DNA of 9,585 bases from Deltaproteobacteria bacterium GWA2_55_10 (GTDB lineage Bacteria > Desulfobacterota > GWC2-55-46): positions 1,216-10,800 of the forward strand of contig MGPL01000001.1 in assembly GCA_001797415.1 (NCBI GenBank), given 5' to 3'. The translations under genes were made by a program, and so were the position numbers. Position 1 is the stretch's first letter, and the number at the start of each line of letters is the position of its first letter. Positions 1-6,255 of the stretch are shown in pieces. The notes under the pieces were generated by a model. That model made no database searches, was not told where the DNA came from, and saw only the letters and a program-made list of their open reading frames with translations.

Positions 1-1
1 C

Positions 2-2791
2 AATATCGCCTCAGACGAGGTGAGGGACAAGGTCTCCCGCATACTCTCCGAGCTGCCGCCCGGCACGGACTCGCCCATCATAGAGAAGTTCGACCCGGAC
101 TCATCCCCAATCCTGTCGATGGTCGTATCCGGCAAGCGATCGGCGAGGGAAGTCACGGAGATAGCCGACAAGAAGATAAAACGCCAGCTCGAGGCCGTGA
201 AGAACGTCGGCGCTGTCACCCTTGTGGGCGACAGGCGCCGCGAGATACAGGTCGTGATAGACCCGGACAGGCTCCTCGCCTACGGCCTCTCCATCGCACA
301 GGTGCGGGAAGCCATAAGGAAGCAGAACGTCGAGGTCCCCGGCGGCAGGATAACCTGGGAGACCACTGAGCAGGGCCTTCGCACCATGGGCCGCATAGAG
401 AACGTCCGGGATTTCGAAGGCCTCATCGTCGCTGACAGGAAGGGCGCGCCCGTGCGCCTCAAGGACATAGGCTCTGTCCTCGATACCGAGGAGGAGCCGA
501 GGAGCATCTCAAGGCTCGACGGCAAGAACGCCGTCTCTGTCCTCATCAGGAAGCAGTCAGGCACCAATACTGTCGAGGTCATCGACAAGATCAAGGAGAA
601 GGTCGGTGAGATAAAATCGACCCTTCCGTCGGATATAGAGCTCGAGGTCGTAATCGACCAGTCGAGGTTCATAAAGAAGGCCGTAAGCCAGGTCGAAGAG
701 CACCTTGTCATGGGCGCGATACTCGCGAGCCTCATCATACTCCTGTTCATACGCAACTGGAGGAGCGCGCTCATCGCGGCAATAGCCATACCGACTTCCA
801 TCATCGGCACCTTCACCTTGATGAAGTACATGGGTTTTACGCTCAACAACATGACACTCCTTGCCCTTTCGGTCTGCACCGGCATAGTCATTGACGACGC
901 CATAATAGTGCTTGAGAACATATTCAGGCACATGGAAGAGGAGGGCAGGACGCCGCTTGAGGCCGCTATAAAGGGCACCAAGGAGATATCCCTCGCGGTC
1001 ATGGCTACGACCCTATCCCTCGTGGTCATCTTCCTCCCCATAGCGTTCATGCAGGGCACTGTCGGAATGTTCTGGAAGAGCTTCGGCCTTACGGCCACCT
1101 TCGCGATAATGATATCCCTTCTCGTGTCGTTCACGCTTACGCCCATGCTCTCGTCGCGCTTTCTTAAGCTCAAAGAGGCAAAGGCGGCGTCGAAAAACTC
1201 GAAGATCTATTCAATTGTCGAGGGCTCCTATCTAAAGCTCCTCGGCTGGAGCCTCAGGCACAGGGCCATTGTCATCATAGCGGCGATAGCGATGCTCTTC
1301 TCCGTGGTGCCTCTTTCAAAGCTCTCGAAGGCAGAGTTCATCGCCGACGACGACATGAGCGAGTTCGAGGTAATAGTCGAGACTCCGCCGGGGTCGTCCC
1401 TTGACAAGAGCTCGGAGATAATCGCAGGGGTCGAGAAGAAGATAGCCGCCATCCCTGAGGTCGAGCACACCTTTACGACCATAGGCGTAAGAGGTCAGTA
1501 CCTCTCCAACGTGACCGACGCATCGATATATGTCGACCTCAAGCACATGTCCGAGAGGGAGAGGCCGCAGAAGGAGATTATGCAGGAGGTGAGGGTGCTC
1601 CTGAAGGACATGCCGGGCCTCAGGGTCAGCGTCCAGCTCATCAACCTCGTCTCAGGCGGCGGCTTCAAGTCCACGCCATTTAACCTTGTTCTCCGCGGCC
1701 CTGAGCTTAAAAAGCTCGACGAGTACTCCGGCGAGATAATCACGAGGCTCAAGGCCATACCCGGATTTGTCGACACGGACACGGGACAGGCCCTGAAGCA
1801 CCCTGAGCTGCAGGTGCACATAGACAGGCAGAAGGCGTCTGATCTGGGCGTGAGCGTCGAGGCCATAGCCGCGAGCCTGCGCACGATGGTCGGCGGCGAG
1901 AAAGTATCGCTCTTCAGGGAAAAGGACGAGCAGTACAATGTAAGACTCCGCCTTGCGCAGGACTACAGAAAGGACTCGGGCAGCATCTACACCCTTACGG
2001 TTCCCGGCAGCGACGGAATGCTGGTGAAGCTCAACAATGTCGCCGAGCTCACGCCCGGCACAAGCCCCGGACAGATAGACCGCTTTTCACAGGAGAGGCA
2101 GATAACGATAATCTCGAACCTGCACAATAAGCCCCTTGGCGAGGCTATGGCGGACGCCGACAAGCTCGTAAAGGAGATGAAGCTGCCGCATGAGTATTCG
2201 ACATCGTACCTCGGCAGGGGCAAGCTCATGGCAGAGGCCTTCAGGAACTTCATGATAGCCTTTGTGCTGAGCATCATTTTCATCTACATGGTGCTCGCCG
2301 CCCAGTTCGAGAGCTTTGTCCATCCGCTCTCGATCATGACATCGATTTTCATAGCAATACCCTTCGGCATATTGAGCCTCATACTCGCCGGGAACACGCT
2401 CAATATCTACAGCGTAATGGGCATGTTCATCCTCATAGGAGTCGTAAAGAAGAACGGCATACTCCAGGTGGACTATACAAATACGCTCCGGGCGCGCGGC
2501 ATGGACAGGTACGAGGCGCAGATGCTCGCCAACAAGGTGAGACTCCGTCCCATACTCATGACAACATTCGCGATCATCGCGGGCATGCTCCCGGTCACGC
2601 TCGGCAGGGGCGACGGCTCGGCCGCAAGGGCCTCGCTGGCAGTGGTCATAGTCGGCGGACAGGCCATGTGCCTCCTTGTAACCCTTCTGGTCATTCCGGT
2701 AGTCTACTCGGCGCTCGACGACATAAAACTTCCGGCCTTCCTCAAAAGCTTCAGGCTTCCCTGGAAAAAGAGGCCTGCCGAGCAGGCTTGA
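2..2791 (+). CDS. RND efflux permease, HAE1/AcrB family (5' end outside window)
   Basis: Inner-membrane proton-driven pump subunit that would work with a periplasmic adaptor and an outer-membrane channel, probably encoded upstream. The frame is open from base 2 (NIASDEVRDKVS..) so the gene starts outside the window; the GTG at 20 is internal. About 110 N-terminal residues appear to be missing, since AcrB-type pumps are about 1030-1050 aa. Numbering from that GTG: TM2 about 230-244; TM4 carries the paired aspartates of the proton relay in GIVIDDAIIVLEN (D292, D293); a large periplasmic loop lies between about 400 and 740; TM8 runs from about 744 into LAAQFESF; TM10 has the relay lysine in GVVKKNGIL (K811). 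A GRGDGSAARASLAVVIVGG segment precedes the last TM. All expected catalytic residues in the visible part are present. The family assignment is firm; the substrate cannot be predicted. A hairpin follows the stop. Confidence 0.95.
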   Translation, partial: NIASDEVRDKVSRILSELPPGTDSPIIEKFDPDSSPILSMVVSGKRSAREVTEIADKKIKRQLEAVKNVGAVTLVGDRRREIQVVIDPDRLLAYGLSIAQVREAIRKQNVEVPGGRITWETTEQGLRTMGRIENVRDFEGLIVADRKGAPVRLKDIGSVLDTEEEPRSISRLDGKNAVSVLIRKQSGTNTVEVIDKIKEKVGEIKSTLPSDIELEVVIDQSRFIKKAVSQVEEHLVMGAILASLIILLFIRNWRSALIAAIAIPTSIIGTFTLMKYMGFTLNNMTLLALSVCTGIVIDDAIIVLENIFRHMEEEGRTPLEAAIKGTKEISLAVMATTLSLVVIFLPIAFMQGTVGMFWKSFGLTATFAIMISLLVSFTLTPMLSSRFLKLKEAKAASKNSKIYSIVEGSYLKLLGWSLRHRAIVIIAAIAMLFSVVPLSKLSKAEFIADDDMSEFEVIVETPPGSSLDKSSEIIAGVEKKIAAIPEVEHTFTTIGVRGQYLSNVTDASIYVDLKHMSERERPQKEIMQEVRVLLKDMPGLRVSVQLINLVSGGGFKSTPFNLVLRGPELKKLDEYSGEIITRLKAIPGFVDTDTGQALKHPELQVHIDRQKASDLGVSVEAIAASLRTMVGGEKVSLFREKDEQYNVRLRLAQDYRKDSGSIYTLTVPGSDGMLVKLNNVAELTPGTSPGQIDRFSQERQITIISNLHNKPLGEAMADADKLVKEMKLPHEYSTSYLGRGKLMAEAFRNFMIAFVLSIIFIYMVLAAQFESFVHPLSIMTSIFIAIPFGILSLILAGNTLNIYSVMGMFILIGVVKKNGILQVDYTNTLRARGMDRYEAQMLANKVRLRPILMTTFAIIAGMLPVTLGRGDGSAARASLAVVIVGGQAMCLLVTLLVIPVVYSALDDIKLPAFLKSFRLPWKKRPAEQA

Positions 2792-2826
2792 CAATCGTAT
2801 CCATAGCGGGAAGACTCTAAAAGTCG

Positions 2827-2880
2827 GCCTCAGGAGGGTTCTTTCGAATAGAAAAAATTCTCCTGAGGCGTTAATCCTTT
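2827..2880 (+). terminator. Long hairpin between RND and CapA genes, possible terminator
   Basis: A perfect 10-bp inverted repeat, GCCTCAGGAG (2827-2836) and CTCCTGAGGC (2860-2869), extends inward through two G:U pairs, TT/AA and TTTC/GAAA around a 5-base loop (2846-2850). The tail, GTTAATCCTTT, is only moderately T-rich, so termination is plausible but not certain. The hairpin ends 22 bases before the next start codon. It could instead be a 5' stabilising structure on a CapA transcript begun near 2823: a perfect TTGACA lies at 2788-2793, but its -10 (AAGACT, 2811-2816) is poor. Confidence 0.45.
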
Positions 2881-2891
2881 CCGGAGGTCCC

Positions 2892-3869
2892 ATGAAGCTC
2901 CTATTCGTCGGCGATGTCATGCTCGGGCGCCTTGTGAACAGGGAGCTTTCAAGGAGACCGCCTGAGTATCCCTGGGGCAATACTTTGTCGAAGTTCAAAG
3001 GGGCGGACGCGAGGATAGCAAACCTTGAGTGCGTCATCTCGGACAAGGGACGGCCCTGGTCAGCCACGCCCAAGGTATTTCACTTCCGGAGCGATTCAAA
3101 GAATATCGAATGCCTCAAGATAGCCGGTATCAACGCCGTATCCATCGCCAATAATCACTCGCTCGATTACGAGTATGACGCGCTGTTCGAAATGATCGAG
3201 ATCCTGGAAAGGGCAGGGATAGCACGCGCGGGCGCGGGCAGGAATCTGGATGAGGCGAGCAGCCCTGCCTACTTCGAGGCCGCGGGAAAAAGGTGCGCCA
3301 TGTTGGCCTTTACCGACAACGAGCCGCTCTGGGAGGCGAAAAAGGACAGGCCGGGCGTCTATTATGTGCCTGTCGATGTGGATGACCCGAGGGCGCAGGG
3401 GCTATTCGACAGGGTAGAACTGGCAAGGAAAGAGACCGGTTTTGTCATCGTCTCGGCCCACTGGGGGCCTAACTGGGGCTACACGCCAGCCGCCTCTCAT
3501 ATACCGTTCGGAAGAAGGCTCATCGAGAGCGGGGCCGATATGGTTTTCGGACACTCCTGCCATGTCTTTCAGGGCATTGAGTTCTACAGGGGAGGGGCCG
3601 TCATATACGGCGCGGGAGACTTCATCGACGACTATGCCATAGACGAAGAAGAGAGGAATGACGAGTCTTTCATCTTTATTGCCGAAATAGAAAAAAAGGT
3701 AAGGTCGATGCGCCTGGTTCCCACTGTCATCGAGTCGCTCAGCGCGAGGATGGCGGAGTACCCGAGGGCAGAGCTCATCGCGGCAAAGATGAAGAACCTC
3801 TGCTCCGAGTTCGGGAGTATGGCTAAATGGGACGAGAAGGAGGGTTTCTTAAGGGTCTTGCCCGGTTAG
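2892..3869 (+). CDS. CapA-like metallophosphatase (PGA_cap domain protein)
   Basis: 325-aa single-domain protein of the CapA/PgsA family, a calcineurin-like metallophosphoesterase fold linked in some bacteria to poly-gamma-glutamate capsule formation. Family motifs occur in order: GDVMLGR (7-13, metal Asp8), NLEC (44-47), ANNHSLDY (86-93), AHWG (189-192), GHSCHVFQGIE (220-230) and YGAGDFIDDY (239-248). The start is supported by GGAGG at 2883-2887, 4 bases before the ATG. Unlike secreted PgsA/CapA proteins it has no N-terminal membrane anchor or signal peptide, the catalytic motif beginning at residue 7, so it is probably cytoplasmic. No capB/capC-type ligase genes are nearby, so a role in polyglutamate synthesis should not be assumed. 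Family certain, substrate unknown. Confidence 0.9.
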   Translation: MKLLFVGDVMLGRLVNRELSRRPPEYPWGNTLSKFKGADARIANLECVISDKGRPWSATPKVFHFRSDSKNIECLKIAGINAVSIANNHSLDYEYDALFEMIEILERAGIARAGAGRNLDEASSPAYFEAAGKRCAMLAFTDNEPLWEAKKDRPGVYYVPVDVDDPRAQGLFDRVELARKETGFVIVSAHWGPNWGYTPAASHIPFGRRLIESGADMVFGHSCHVFQGIEFYRGGAVIYGAGDFIDDYAIDEEERNDESFIFIAEIEKKVRSMRLVPTVIESLSARMAEYPRAELIAAKMKNLCSEFGSMAKWDEKEGFLRVLPG

Positions 3870-3883
3870 GCCCCTTGTTTTTT
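3851..3883 (+). terminator. Probable intrinsic terminator of the CapA gene
   Basis: AAGGG (3851-3855) pairs with CCCTT (3872-3876). Inside, GCC (3860-3862) pairs with GGC (3869-3871) after a TCTT bulge, around a CGGTTA loop. G then TTTTTT (3878-3883) follows. The stem overlaps the last codons and the stop of the CapA gene. The bulge makes it imperfect. Confidence 0.5.
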
Positions 3884-3903
3884 CATGACGAAAATCATAT
3901 AAT
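3875..3903 (+). promoter_or_regulatory. Sigma-70-type promoter for the DUF1858 gene
   Basis: Perfect -10 TATAAT at 3898-3903, with TTGTTT (3 of 6) as -35 at 3875-3880 and a 17-base spacer. Predicted start about 3910, giving a 50-base AT-rich leader. It overlaps the T-tract of the preceding terminator. Confidence 0.5.
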
Positions 3904-3959
3904 ATTCAGGTTAAACGCAGTAGATTGATTATTGATAATATATCGCAAGGAGGATGACA

Positions 3960-4181
3960 ATGCCCGAGATAACCGGCCATATGACCACAGGCGAGGTCAC
4001 TACCAGATGGCCTTCGACAAAAGAGGTCTTCTCAAAGCACTTCGGCTCCGGCTGCTTTACCTGCCCGGCCTTCGGTGGCGAGCCCATTTCAATGGCCTGC
4101 GCCATGCACTCGACCGATGTCAATATGTTCGTCGGCGAGCTCATAGAGGCCGCTAAAAAGGACGAAGCGGTTAAAGCTTAA
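3960..4181 (+). CDS. DUF1858 small redox-disulfide protein (hybrid-cluster-protein-associated type)
   Basis: 73-aa soluble protein matching the DUF1858 / 'hybrid cluster protein-associated redox disulfide' family, found mostly in anaerobes alone or fused to ScdA-like proteins. Visible marks are the N-terminal ITGHMTTGEV segment (residues 4-13), a CFTC pair (C32, C35) in GSGCFTCPAFGG, a further cysteine at C47, and a C-terminal acidic helix. The ribosome site decides the start: AAGGAGG (3947-3953) is directly adjacent to an ATG at 3954 but 6 bases from the ATG at 3960, so 3960 is the likely start. It is a single-gene unit with its own promoter, convergent with the glycosyltransferase gene. A redox role via the dithiol is inferred from the family; the partner is unknown and no hybrid cluster protein gene is in this window. 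Confidence 0.85.
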   Translation: MPEITGHMTTGEVTTRWPSTKEVFSKHFGSGCFTCPAFGGEPISMACAMHSTDVNMFVGELIEAAKKDEAVKA

Positions 4182-4192
4182 GCCTTTAATAA

Positions 4193-5467
4193 CTACGGGA
4201 CAGCGGGCCTTTCGGCCCCTGTCCCGTCTTTCATTTCCCTTTCTCCAGCCGTAAGAAGCCCCGAATAGATATTCGCAAGCTCCCTGTTTATCTTCACGCT
4301 GTCGTATTTGCCTTCCACGAACTTTCTTCCTGCCTCGCCCATCTTTATCCATATATCAGTATTTTGAGCTAAAAAGCCTATCTTTTCGGCAATGGCAGCC
4401 TCGTCGCGTTCCGGACAGAGAAAGCCGGTGACGCCGTCGAGCACGCCCTCAGGTATGCCGTTATGCCAAGTAGAGACTACGGGCAAGCCGGCTGCCTGGG
4501 CCTCCTGCAGCACAAGCGCCTGCCCCTCCCTGTCATGGTCCCTGGCTGTGACGCCGTGGAGCAGGAATATGTGGCAGGAATCGTAAAGCACAACTGCTTC
4601 CTTGTCGTTTACATCATAGAGGAACTCGACATGCTCTGTTATACCGAGCGAGCGCGCGAGGCTTAAAAGCCTCTCCCGCTCAGGGCCGTCCCCCGCAATG
4701 GTGTAACGGACCTTCAAGCCTCTTGAGGCGAGTATCTTCACGGCCTTCAGGGCGTACTCGTGCCCCTTTTTCTCTACAAGCCTGCCTATCGTCAGGAGCC
4801 TCAGGGGCTCGCCGGGCATGATTGACCTTTGCCTGAACCCGAACTTGCGGAGGTCAACGCCCACGGGCAGTGTAATGAGCTTCCTTTCATCACAGCCGAG
4901 TTCAACGGCCCTCTTTCTCGTGAAAGTAGTATTGGCAATGAAGAGGTCGCCGTGGCGGAAGAGCGTATCGTAGTAGCCCGGAGCGGCCTTGAATGGGAGG
5001 CTGTTGACATCATAGCCGTGGAACGAGGTTATGTATCTGCCCTTCACGCCCAGGAGCTTGAGATAGATGGCAAGAGCCCCGTTTATCCCGAAGTGCGAAT
5101 GAATGATATCGAACCGCTTGCCGAGGAAGGGCGCCAGGAGGTGCAGTATCTTAAGAGAGATGGCCTTTTTGCCGTAGCTCAGGAAGTTTATTGACTTCAT
5201 CACATCGATCGGCGCCTTGCCTATGTTTGAGGCAAGGAGCTTCATGCCGGATAAGGTGCGCTTGAGCCTCTGCTCCGGCGTAACGAAATGGAAGGTCTTC
5301 TCCCGAAGACCGTACCGCTCAACATCCGTATGGACCTTCTCCTCCTTGCCCCTGTACTCGGCGAATATGGTCACGCTGTGCCCCATATCGATAAGGCCGG
5401 TTATCTGGTTGAGGATAAATGTCTCGGAAAGCTTCGGAAAGGTGCTGACTATCAGTGCTATGTTCAT
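4193..5467 (-). CDS. GT4-family glycosyltransferase, WcaL/AmsK-like
   Basis: 424-aa retaining glycosyltransferase with the GT-B fold, probably peripheral at the inner membrane face and acting in exopolysaccharide or lipopolysaccharide assembly. N-terminal domain: FPKLSETFILNQITGL (10-25), characteristic of the WcaL/AmsK colanic-acid-type branch; HSHFG (123-127); SFHGYD (148-153). C-terminal nucleotide-sugar domain: GRLVEKKG (228-235), AGDGPE (258-263), and an EX7E pair E314..E322 in EGQALVLQE, followed by AAGLPVVST and HNGIPEGV. Length is typical. The start is supported by AAAGGGGG upstream on the minus strand (G-run at 5473-5477), 5 bases from the ATG. It stands alone with no adjacent sugar-cluster genes, so donor and acceptor are unknown. 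The last ten codons overlap a terminator hairpin. Confidence 0.92.
   Translation of the reverse strand: MNIALIVSTFPKLSETFILNQITGLIDMGHSVTIFAEYRGKEEKVHTDVERYGLREKTFHFVTPEQRLKRTLSGMKLLASNIGKAPIDVMKSINFLSYGKKAISLKILHLLAPFLGKRFDIIHSHFGINGALAIYLKLLGVKGRYITSFHGYDVNSLPFKAAPGYYDTLFRHGDLFIANTTFTRKRAVELGCDERKLITLPVGVDLRKFGFRQRSIMPGEPLRLLTIGRLVEKKGHEYALKAVKILASRGLKVRYTIAGDGPERERLLSLARSLGITEHVEFLYDVNDKEAVVLYDSCHIFLLHGVTARDHDREGQALVLQEAQAAGLPVVSTWHNGIPEGVLDGVTGFLCPERDEAAIAEKIGFLAQNTDIWIKMGEAGRKFVEGKYDSVKINRELANIYSGLLTAGEREMKDGTGAERPAVP
4195..4236 (+). terminator. GC-rich terminator hairpin between convergent genes
   Basis: ACGGGACAG (4195-4203) pairs with CTGTCCCGT (4219-4227), continuing inward after a bulged C as GGGCC/GGCCC around a TTTC loop: 14 bp in all. 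The plus-strand tail CTTTCATTT serves the DUF1858 gene. The hairpin lies inside the last codons of the minus-strand glycosyltransferase gene, whose stop is at 4193-4195. Minus-strand tail AGTTATTAAAGG is less T-rich, so termination in that direction is weaker. Confidence 0.65.
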
Positions 5468-5484
5468 TTATACCCCCTTTTTCA

Positions 5485-5512
5485 AGTATTGTTTAAAAAT
5501 CGTAGATGTCAA
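5485..5512 (-). promoter_or_regulatory. Possible sigma-70 promoter of the glycosyltransferase gene
   Basis: Minus-strand TTGACA (5507-5512), 16-base spacer, then AATACT (5485-5490; 4 of 6). The predicted start near 5478 would leave a leader of only about 11 bases, containing just the ribosome site, so the call is tentative. A GTTTCAA element (5514-5520) sits one base from the -35. Confidence 0.35.
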
Positions 5513-5513
5513 T

Positions 5514-5614
5514 GTTTCAACAGCGGGCATTGTTTCAATTTTGAAATGCTCTCGGAATCGCCTGATTTATTTGGTTTTTTTCAAAAATCGTTTCATGGCG
5601 TTTCAATTTTGAAC
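5514..5614 (+). repeat. GTTTCAATTTTGAA repeats, candidate upstream activator sites
   Basis: The 14-mer GTTTCAATTTTGAA occurs twice, at 5532-5545 and 5600-5613. Each is an inverted repeat of TTCAA/TTGAA with a TT spacer; the first extends to TTTCAA-TT-TTGAAA with flanking GCA/TGC. Half-site copies lie at 5514-5520 (GTTTCAA) and 5590-5595 (GTTTCA). Centres are 68 bases apart. They lie about 180 and 110 bases upstream of the start predicted from the -24/-12 element at 5691-5707, the usual distance for enhancer sites of sigma-54 activators. Binding by the activator encoded at 6256 is inference. Confidence 0.55.
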
Positions 5615-5690
5615 ATTTCGGGAGTGACGATGCCAATCGCGGAAAATTACTATATCAATAAAATCAATGAGTTATGGTCTTGGATATGGT

Positions 5691-5707
5691 TTGGCACGGA
5701 ACTTGAA
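5691..5707 (+). promoter_or_regulatory. Sigma-54-like -24/-12 promoter
   Basis: TTGGCACGGAACTTGAA matches the sigma-54 consensus TTGGCACG-N4-TTGCA, with the full -24 block (GG at 5693-5694) and correct 12-base phasing to the -12 G at 5705. The one defect is A instead of C at the -12 dinucleotide (GA for GC), which could weaken it. Predicted start about 5718, some 28 bases before the first small gene. Support comes from the neighbouring sigma-54 activator gene and the upstream palindromes. Confidence 0.5.
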
Positions 5708-5745
5708 AAGAATAGGGCGTAATTGCAGCTGATTGAGAGATGCAG

Positions 5746-5847
5746 ATGAAGACAGAGACGATACCGTTGTACTACATTGCATTTGTTTTTGGGCTTTCGG
5801 CGCTTGTATTGCTCGCGCTGGAGAGCGCAGGAAGGGGGGTCTTCTGA
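5746..5847 (+). CDS. Tiny single-span membrane protein (33 aa), unknown function
   Basis: Not a recognised family. The peptide begins MKTETIPLYYIAF and has one hydrophobic segment, about residues 9-25 (YYIAFVFGLSALVLLAL), then a short polar tail ESAGRGVF. The ATG at 5746 is preferred because GAGAG (5735-5739) is 6 bases upstream; the in-frame ATG at 5740 directly abuts it. The stop TGA overlaps the next start by one base (TGATG), indicating translational coupling. First of three small genes below a sigma-54-like promoter. Real coding is supported by three consecutive short ORFs that each have ribosome sites and a membrane-span composition. It could be a regulatory subunit of a membrane complex or a membrane-active peptide; the sequence does not decide. 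Confidence 0.6.
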   Translation: MKTETIPLYYIAFVFGLSALVLLALESAGRGVF

Positions 5848-5966
5848 TGACAAGGATGGTAAAGCTGATAAAGGCCTGGACCCTTCTGGAAGTGATCGCG
5901 CACATAGCGGTCATCTTCACCATCATCTCAATGGCTACCGGCCTGTGGGAGAGCAATATGCCCTGA
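5847..5966 (+). CDS. Tiny single-span membrane protein (39 aa) with EVIAHI motif
   Basis: Starts MTRMVKLIKAW, a basic amphipathic N-terminus, followed by a hydrophobic span at about residues 12-34 that contains LLEVIAHI (E15, H19) and ends GLW; the tail is ESNMP. The ATG shares its A with the preceding stop (TGATG). A run of six G (5834-5839), 7 bases upstream, is the ribosome site. The positive-inside rule predicts N-terminus in the cytoplasm. The E-V-I-A-H-I stretch recurs as E-L-I-A-H-I in the small gene at 7753, beyond the sigma-54 activator, suggesting paralogues. A Glu and a His four residues apart at the start of a membrane helix could bind a cofactor or a partner, but that is speculation. 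No known family recognised. Confidence 0.65.
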   Translation: MTRMVKLIKAWTLLEVIAHIAVIFTIISMATGLWESNMP

Positions 5967-5980
5967 TGAGGAGGTAACCA

Positions 5981-6058
5981 ATGAACAAGGCACATATCTT
6001 TGAAGCGATACTCTTTATGACCCTATTAATGTTCGCCATGACGATTGCCCTGAGCTGA
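5981..6058 (+). CDS. Tiny single-span membrane protein (25 aa), unknown function
   Basis: Begins MNKAHIFEAILF; almost the whole peptide after residue 5 is hydrophobic (Met/Leu/Phe/Ala rich), ending ALS. It has the best ribosome site of the group, GAGGAGGT (5968-5975), 5 bases before the ATG, and lies 14 bases after the previous stop, so it belongs to the same transcript. The IFE near its N-terminus resembles IFE/LLE in the small proteins at 7753 and 5847. At 25 aa it is far too short for gene finders. Type I toxin peptides have similar size and hydrophobicity, but being third in a coupled operon with an efficient ribosome site argues for a subunit or regulator. Confidence 0.6.
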   Translation: MNKAHIFEAILFMTLLMFAMTIALS

Positions 6059-6089
6059 AGGCTCCACGGGCGTGAAGACATACCGGATA

Positions 6090-6130
6090 ACCCCCAAAAC
6101 CCGCAACCAAACCCGCCAAACCCTCACAAG
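6090..6130 (+). promoter_or_regulatory. C-rich, G-poor rut-like stretch, possible Rho loading site
   Basis: In these 41 bases there are 21 C and only 3 G, with loosely repeated AAACCCGC units and no obvious secondary structure. That is the composition of a Rho utilisation site. It begins 31 bases after the last small gene and runs straight into a strong hairpin, a sensible place to end that operon before the activator's promoter. Composition only; no consensus exists. Confidence 0.35.
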
Positions 6131-6165
6131 TCCCTGCCAGGCTCTCCGGTGAGCCTGGCAGGGAC
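6130..6165 (+). repeat. Perfect 15-bp inverted repeat (hairpin without U-tract)
   Basis: GTCCCTGCCAGGCTC (6130-6144) and GAGCCTGGCAGGGAC (6151-6165) are exact reverse complements around a TCCGGT loop. No T-run follows (CCGCTGCTCCC), so it is not a classic intrinsic terminator. A second small hairpin, CCCAC-GGAG-GTGGG, follows at 6176-6189. It may protect the 3' end of the small-gene mRNA after Rho termination, or be a dispersed palindromic element. Confidence 0.7.
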
Positions 6166-6205
6166 CCGCTGCTCCCCCACGGAGGTGGGTTCCAGCAAAG
6201 AAGGA

Positions 6206-6234
6206 TTGAAAAGGTCCGAGGCGGGGCTTATAAT
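6206..6234 (+). promoter_or_regulatory. Sigma-70 promoter of the sigma-54 activator gene
   Basis: TTGAAA (6206-6211; 5 of 6), exactly 17-base spacer, then perfect TATAAT (6229-6234). Start about 6241, 15 bases before the TTG start codon, with AAGGAG at 6242-6247. This allows constitutive expression of the activator independently of the small-gene operon upstream. Confidence 0.75.
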
Positions 6235-6255
6235 CACAGGTAAGGAGCGCAGAAC

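Noticed and set aside
280..1173. Long minus-strand ORFs opposite the RND gene
   Set aside because: Shadows of GC-rich coding in the opposite strand; composition is not protein-like and there are no ribosome sites.
2087..3073. 328-aa minus-strand ORF spanning the end of the RND gene and the start of CapA
   Set aside because: Antisense to two well-supported genes and the hairpin between them; low-complexity His/Tyr/Glu-rich composition.
5514..5614. GTTTCAA repeats as a CRISPR remnant
   Set aside because: GTTTCAA resembles ends of some CRISPR repeats, but the repeated unit is only 14 bases, spacing is irregular, and no cas genes are present.
5630..5722. 30-codon ORF (MPIAENYYINK..) with GGGAG 5 bases upstream
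   Set aside because: The ribosome site is good, but its codons are AT-rich unlike all neighbours and it overlaps the sigma-54-like promoter; no clear membrane span. Conservation would be needed to revive it.
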